From Candidatus Sigynarchaeota archaeon (lineage in GTDB: Archaea > Asgardarchaeota > Lokiarchaeia > Sigyniarchaeales > Sigyniarchaeaceae): a DNA stretch of 64,000 nucleotides. Under the pieces are notes generated by a model, which saw only the letters and a list, made by a program, of their open reading frames with translations, did not search any database and had not been told where the DNA came from. Both the position numbers and the translations under genes were made by a program. Location: contig JAUQYW010000652.1 of NCBI GenBank assembly GCA_030587525.1, positions 17,019-81,018 on the forward strand, in the 5' to 3' direction. This document shows positions 60,841 to 64,000 of the stretch, piece by piece (the stretch's first letter is position 1; every line of letters begins with the position of its first letter).

Positions 60841-62508
60841 ATGCAAGAAAAGCATCAAACTCTTGACGATTTTCTCGAGAAGCATCCCGACCGGCAAGAA
60901 ATCGAAGCTAGCAAGATAAAGCGGATGCTCGATCTCGACGATTTTGAAGAGTCCGAGTGGACATTCAAGACCGCGGACACGAAGGAGTTCACGCATTTCA
61001 TCTTTCACGAGTACCCCGCGAGGATGATACCCCAGGTTGCGCGAAAACTCATCAAGATGTATTATCCACGCTATGATTCTCCTTCTATAAAGAAACCTAT
61101 GCTGGATCCTTTCGCGGGTTCTGGAACAACGTGTGTCGAGGCGATGCTTCGCAACATCGACTCGATTGCCTTCGATCTCAACCCCCTCGCCCATCTCGTC
61201 GAGCAAGTCAAGGCCACGCCGATGGATCCCCCCACCTTGAAACGCCATTTCAAGGCAATCATGCAGCACGTGAACGAAAACCGGGGCAAAAAGATTCTCG
61301 AAACCATCCCGCCCGTGGCTCAGACAGGGTTTTGGTTCAACGAGGCCACCATCGGCTCGCTGTTAGCGATAAAATATGCTATCAACGAGACATTCAAGGG
61401 TGGTACACGGCATGAAGGTACAATTTTACCCGCGAAGAACTTTTTTCTCGCGTGTCTCGGTAAAACCGCCCGTGACTGTTCATACCAGCGAAAAGACGAA
61501 AATAAAACGTATCGGATGGAAAGAGAAAGGATGGTGGAGTTTGACAGGAACGTCGATGCCATTCAATGCTTCAAGACGATCTTCGGGAATTTTTTGCGGG
61601 CGACCGAGGCATTTTCCGGGTATTACCGCACGCACCAGTTCACGGCGAAATGCACGGCCGTGCTCGGCAATTCGATGGTTCTCGAAGGCGTCGCGGATAA
61701 TTCCATCGACCTCATCGTGACGAGCCCCCCGTATGGAGACAGCCAGACGACCGTGGCCTATGGACAGTTTTCCCGGTTCCCGCTGGAATGGATCTTGCCC
61801 GACACGAGCGGCGTGAAGAACATCGATGAACACTTGCTCGGTGGCGTGGAAAATGAAACGGAATTCCCGGATGCACCGCTCCTTCTCGTGACGTGCAAGA
61901 ACATCATGGTGGCTCAAGCGAAGCAGCAGCAAATATTGATCGCTACATTTCTCGATGCGATCGGGCAGAGCGAATTGACCGACACCAAGCAAGAAATGAA
62001 AGACTTGATCACGTTCATCGACACGCATATGCCATCGATCCAGGACACCACGGACTTCGCCGGGTTCATCGCCACGAAGAATGCGTATTATGCGCGGCTT
62101 GGCAATGGCCGGGCTTGTGCCGCCAAGGGAAATAAATGGCTCGACACGAGGGCCCTCGGGAAACATGGCCGGTTCAAGATCTACGAGGACCGGCTTGGCT
62201 ACGTCATCTCCTTCTTCGCGGACTTTTCGAAAGTACTAGCTCGTCTTTACCAAGTTCTCGACTATGATCGCAAATGCTGTCTCGTTGTCGGAAATAGGAC
62301 CGTCAAGAATGTACAGATTCCGACTGACGAGATCATAGTGGATCTTGGAAAGTCCATGGGTTTCGAGCACGTGACGACGTTCTACAGGGATATTCCCAAC
62401 AAGAGGATGCCGCTCAGCAATTCTCCGTCGAACGTGCCGGGGGAAATCTCGCCGACCATGGCAAAGGAAAGCATCGTCGTGCTGAACAAACCCGGACGTA
62501 TGAAATGA
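60841..62508 (+). CDS. N4/N6-type DNA methyltransferase
   Basis: A 555-residue protein. YPARMIPQVARKLIKMYYP precedes motif I DPFAGSGTTCVEAML (about 89); AFDLNPLAHLVEQVKATP follows; the catalytic motif is IVTSPPYGDSQTTVAYGQFS (about 291). Between them lies a 190-residue helical insert, so the order resembles the methylase at 54321. The charged SQTTVAYGQFSRFPLEW signature is typical of DNA methylases acting on DNA as a free modification enzyme. A TTG at 60829 is an alternative start four residues upstream; I prefer the ATG at 60841. No restriction gene is adjacent. Confidence 0.84.
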   Translation: MQEKHQTLDDFLEKHPDRQEIEASKIKRMLDLDDFEESEWTFKTADTKEFTHFIFHEYPARMIPQVARKLIKMYYPRYDSPSIKKPMLDPFAGSGTTCVEAMLRNIDSIAFDLNPLAHLVEQVKATPMDPPTLKRHFKAIMQHVNENRGKKILETIPPVAQTGFWFNEATIGSLLAIKYAINETFKGGTRHEGTILPAKNFFLACLGKTARDCSYQRKDENKTYRMERERMVEFDRNVDAIQCFKTIFGNFLRATEAFSGYYRTHQFTAKCTAVLGNSMVLEGVADNSIDLIVTSPPYGDSQTTVAYGQFSRFPLEWILPDTSGVKNIDEHLLGGVENETEFPDAPLLLVTCKNIMVAQAKQQQILIATFLDAIGQSELTDTKQEMKDLITFIDTHMPSIQDTTDFAGFIATKNAYYARLGNGRACAAKGNKWLDTRALGKHGRFKIYEDRLGYVISFFADFSKVLARLYQVLDYDRKCCLVVGNRTVKNVQIPTDEIIVDLGKSMGFEHVTTFYRDIPNKRMPLSNSPSNVPGEISPTMAKESIVVLNKPGRMK

Positions 62509-62855
62509 CGGGACGAGCACGATTGTTTATCGTTTTTTGCTCCATTCCCACCAGAAATTCCGTCCACACCCGTGCTTTTAATGCCTCGAAACCATAAAGA
62601 TTACGCATAAATATAGCACAGGAACCGGGATTGATCTGGCGTTGTTAAACTACCAGGATTTAAATATGCCTCTTTTCATGAAAGACGGGGACATATCGGT
62701 GCATCATGCCCATCGAGTTATTGCGGCGAAATTGTTTGTATTAAAAATTATTTAAGTCCTTGTTATTATGTTAAGATTAACATAGTTAAGTTTATTAACA
62801 TATAACGCGTACATGTAAGTGTCTGGATCATCCAGTGGGAGGATTGAATGAAACA
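62509..62855. other. 347-base gap: terminator and promoter region, no gene seen
   Basis: A T-rich ATCGTTTTTTG near 62528-62539 may terminate the methylase transcript. The middle is A/T-rich (TTAAAAATTATTTAAG near 62741-62756, a possible TATA box for the downstream gene) and then the palindromic block 62767-62802. GGGAGG at 62837-62842 precedes the Cdc48-like start by 13 bases. No ORF or RNA gene is convincing. Confidence 0.55.
62767..62802. promoter_or_regulatory. Palindromic operator candidate upstream of the Cdc48-like gene
   Basis: TATGTTAA-GA-TTAACATA (62767-62784) is a perfect 8-bp inverted repeat with a two-base centre. The half-site TTAACATA recurs at 62795-62802, 18 bases on, and a related GTTAT/ATAAC flank sits outside both. 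Three related half-sites in a promoter suggest cooperative regulator binding, possibly overlapping the TATA box. Confidence 0.6.
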
Positions 62856-64000
62856 ATGGAGCGAGCACAGTTGACACGCCGTGAGTTCTTTGCATCGATA
62901 CATCACGAATTCATCGTCGCCAAGGGCATGCAAGGGAGCCAGCAATGCAAGGTCGTTACCATGTGGGCAGATGATATGAAGATCATGGGGATCCCGGAAA
63001 AAGGTCTGCTCGTGCTGAAAACTGGTGCGAACAAGACGGTTGCCATTGCCGTCTCCGGCCTCATCGAACCGGGAACGATCGTGATGCCCTTGTCCATTCG
63101 TGAATCGTTGGGTGTTCGCGCCGGGGACAGTATCCAAGCCGATAGCACGACCAAGAAGCTGAAACGCGCCAAGGCCGCCATCTTCGATGTTTCGACCGAT
63201 TCCGGCAACACGGATACATTGCCAGACGATCTAAGTATGGTGTGCAGCCTCTTCTTGAAGGAATATGGCGAAAACATCCCAGTCGTCAACGGAGACCAAT
63301 TTCCCTTGAGATTGACTGGCATGGGCATCAAGGCCGTCGTTCGTGTCCGTTTGCCAGCGAATGGCATCTTCACGATCGATGCTCGGACCAAGATACTTGT
63401 CGCAAAAAAACGTCGCGTGACGGCAGGGGAAGACAGTTGGGACATAATCGGGGGCCTGGATGCAGCCATAGCGGAGTTTAAATCCATAATCGAATTGCCC
63501 TTGAAGCATGCCGAGATCTTTTCATACTACAAGACCCGTCCTTCCCGTGGCGTGCTGCTCAAGGGCCCTCCTGGTTGTGGCAAAACATTGCTCGCCAAGG
63601 TCCTCGCGAAGGAACTTGGTGTGACCTTCAAGAACGTCACGTGCGGCGAACTGCTATCGCAGATGTTCGGGCAATCCGAAAAGAACATCAAGCAATTGTT
63701 CGATGATGCCCGCAAATGCGCGCCGACCATCATTTTCTTTGATGAAATCGACGCGCTGTTCCAGAACCGGAAAGAATCAGCAGGTTCGACCGAGAACCGT
63801 TACATCTCGGAACTGCTCGCGCAAATCGACGGGTTGAGCGATAACGACCAGGTCGTCATCATCGGCGCGACGAACCGACCGGATGCCATCGACGCTGCAT
63901 TCAGGCGCCCGGGACGGCTTGATCGAGAGATCATGATCCCGATTCCTGACGAGAAAGCACGAAGGCAGATCCTGGACATTCACTTGCAGAACGTGCCCAT
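62856..64000 (+). CDS. Cdc48/VAT-like AAA ATPase, 3' end cut by the window edge
   Basis: About 381 codons are visible, beginning ATG GAG CGA at 62856 and open to base 64000. Residues about 10-180 form an N-terminal double-psi-beta-barrel-like (VAT-N/Cdc48-N) part. The D1 AAA domain follows: IIGGLDAAIAEFKSIIELPL, Walker A GPPGCGKT (about 236), Walker B IIFFDEIDALF, sensor 1 ATNRPDAIDAAF and the arginine-finger region RRPGRLDREIMIPIP. The family unfolds ubiquitin-like or proteasome substrates; archaeal members work with the 20S proteasome. A possible D2 would be beyond the edge. GGGAGG 13 bases upstream is a modest ribosome site and a palindromic promoter element is nearby. The reading frame was translated by hand from the sequence. 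Confidence 0.88.
   Translation, partial: MERAQLTRREFFASIHHEFIVAKGMQGSQQCKVVTMWADDMKIMGIPEKGLLVLKTGANKTVAIAVSGLIEPGTIVMPLSIRESLGVRAGDSIQADSTTKKLKRAKAAIFDVSTDSGNTDTLPDDLSMVCSLFLKEYGENIPVVNGDQFPLRLTGMGIKAVVRVRLPANGIFTIDARTKILVAKKRRVTAGEDSWDIIGGLDAAIAEFKSIIELPLKHAEIFSYYKTRPSRGVLLKGPPGCGKTLLAKVLAKELGVTFKNVTCGELLSQMFGQSEKNIKQLFDDARKCAPTIIFFDEIDALFQNRKESAGSTENRYISELLAQIDGLSDNDQVVIIGATNRPDAIDAAFRRPGRLDREIMIPIPDEKARRQILDIHLQNVP

Overview
The window looks archaeal. It carries a four-gene archaeal-type pyruvate:ferredoxin oxidoreductase operon (porGDAB), a branched-polyamine synthase (BpsA), a Cdc48/VAT-type AAA ATPase, an archaeal YprB-type exonuclease and an RNase J-like metallo-hydrolase. Several genes have a TATA-like box 23-29 nt upstream of the start codon, as in leaderless archaeal transcripts. 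Three features point to an Asgard archaeon: a leucine-rich-repeat protein with a repeat-capping block I associate with Asgard LRR proteins, a longin-like cytosolic domain on a giant surface protein, and large SIR2-TPR proteins. This lineage assignment is an inference. Base composition is roughly balanced. I saw no rRNA, convincing tRNA, CRISPR array, transposase or phage gene.

Layout. (1) 1-10720: a truncated beta-rich protein at the left edge, a SIR2-TPR protein, a SAM methyltransferase, a CE15-like esterase, a membrane protein with a large outer domain, and a flippase-like/membrane-protein pair that share one frame with a single stop between them. (2) 10810-18278: an unusual module consisting of a CHAT caspase-like protease, a degenerate eEF1A-like GTPase, a winged-helix/LRR protein and, divergently, two tandem paralogues of an unknown family. 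(3) 18520-21959: a PlsC-type acyltransferase, a second SIR2-TPR protein and a small unknown gene. (4) 22116-33274: a 2.7-thousand-residue surface protein (CUB-like domains, three long repeats, a membrane anchor, a zinc ribbon and a longin-like domain), then a GH57-like ectoenzyme and a membrane protein. (5) 33332-44306: housekeeping metabolism, with bpsA, porGDAB, an m5C RNA methyltransferase, a UDP-glucuronate decarboxylase-like enzyme, a corrinoid-activating ASKHA/[2Fe-2S] protein and an RNase J-like hydrolase. (6) 44333-62508: an accessory, defence-like island with a CARF-like sensor overlapping a PIN nuclease, three Eco57I/TaqI-type adenine methylases, a YprB nuclease in frame with one of them, three N4/N6-type methylases with DPxxGSGTT and TSPPY motifs, a TPR protein and a small-molecule-type methyltransferase. 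(7) 62856-64000: the N-terminal part of a Cdc48-like ATPase behind a palindrome-rich promoter.

The strongest candidates for undescribed biology are the CHAT protease/pseudo-translation-GTPase/LRR module with its divergent twin genes (10810-18264), the CARF-PIN pair without CRISPR (44333-45833), and the YprB nuclease joined in frame, through one TAA codon, to a DNA methylase (48820-51411). All functional statements come from motif recognition by eye; no database search or structure prediction was possible.
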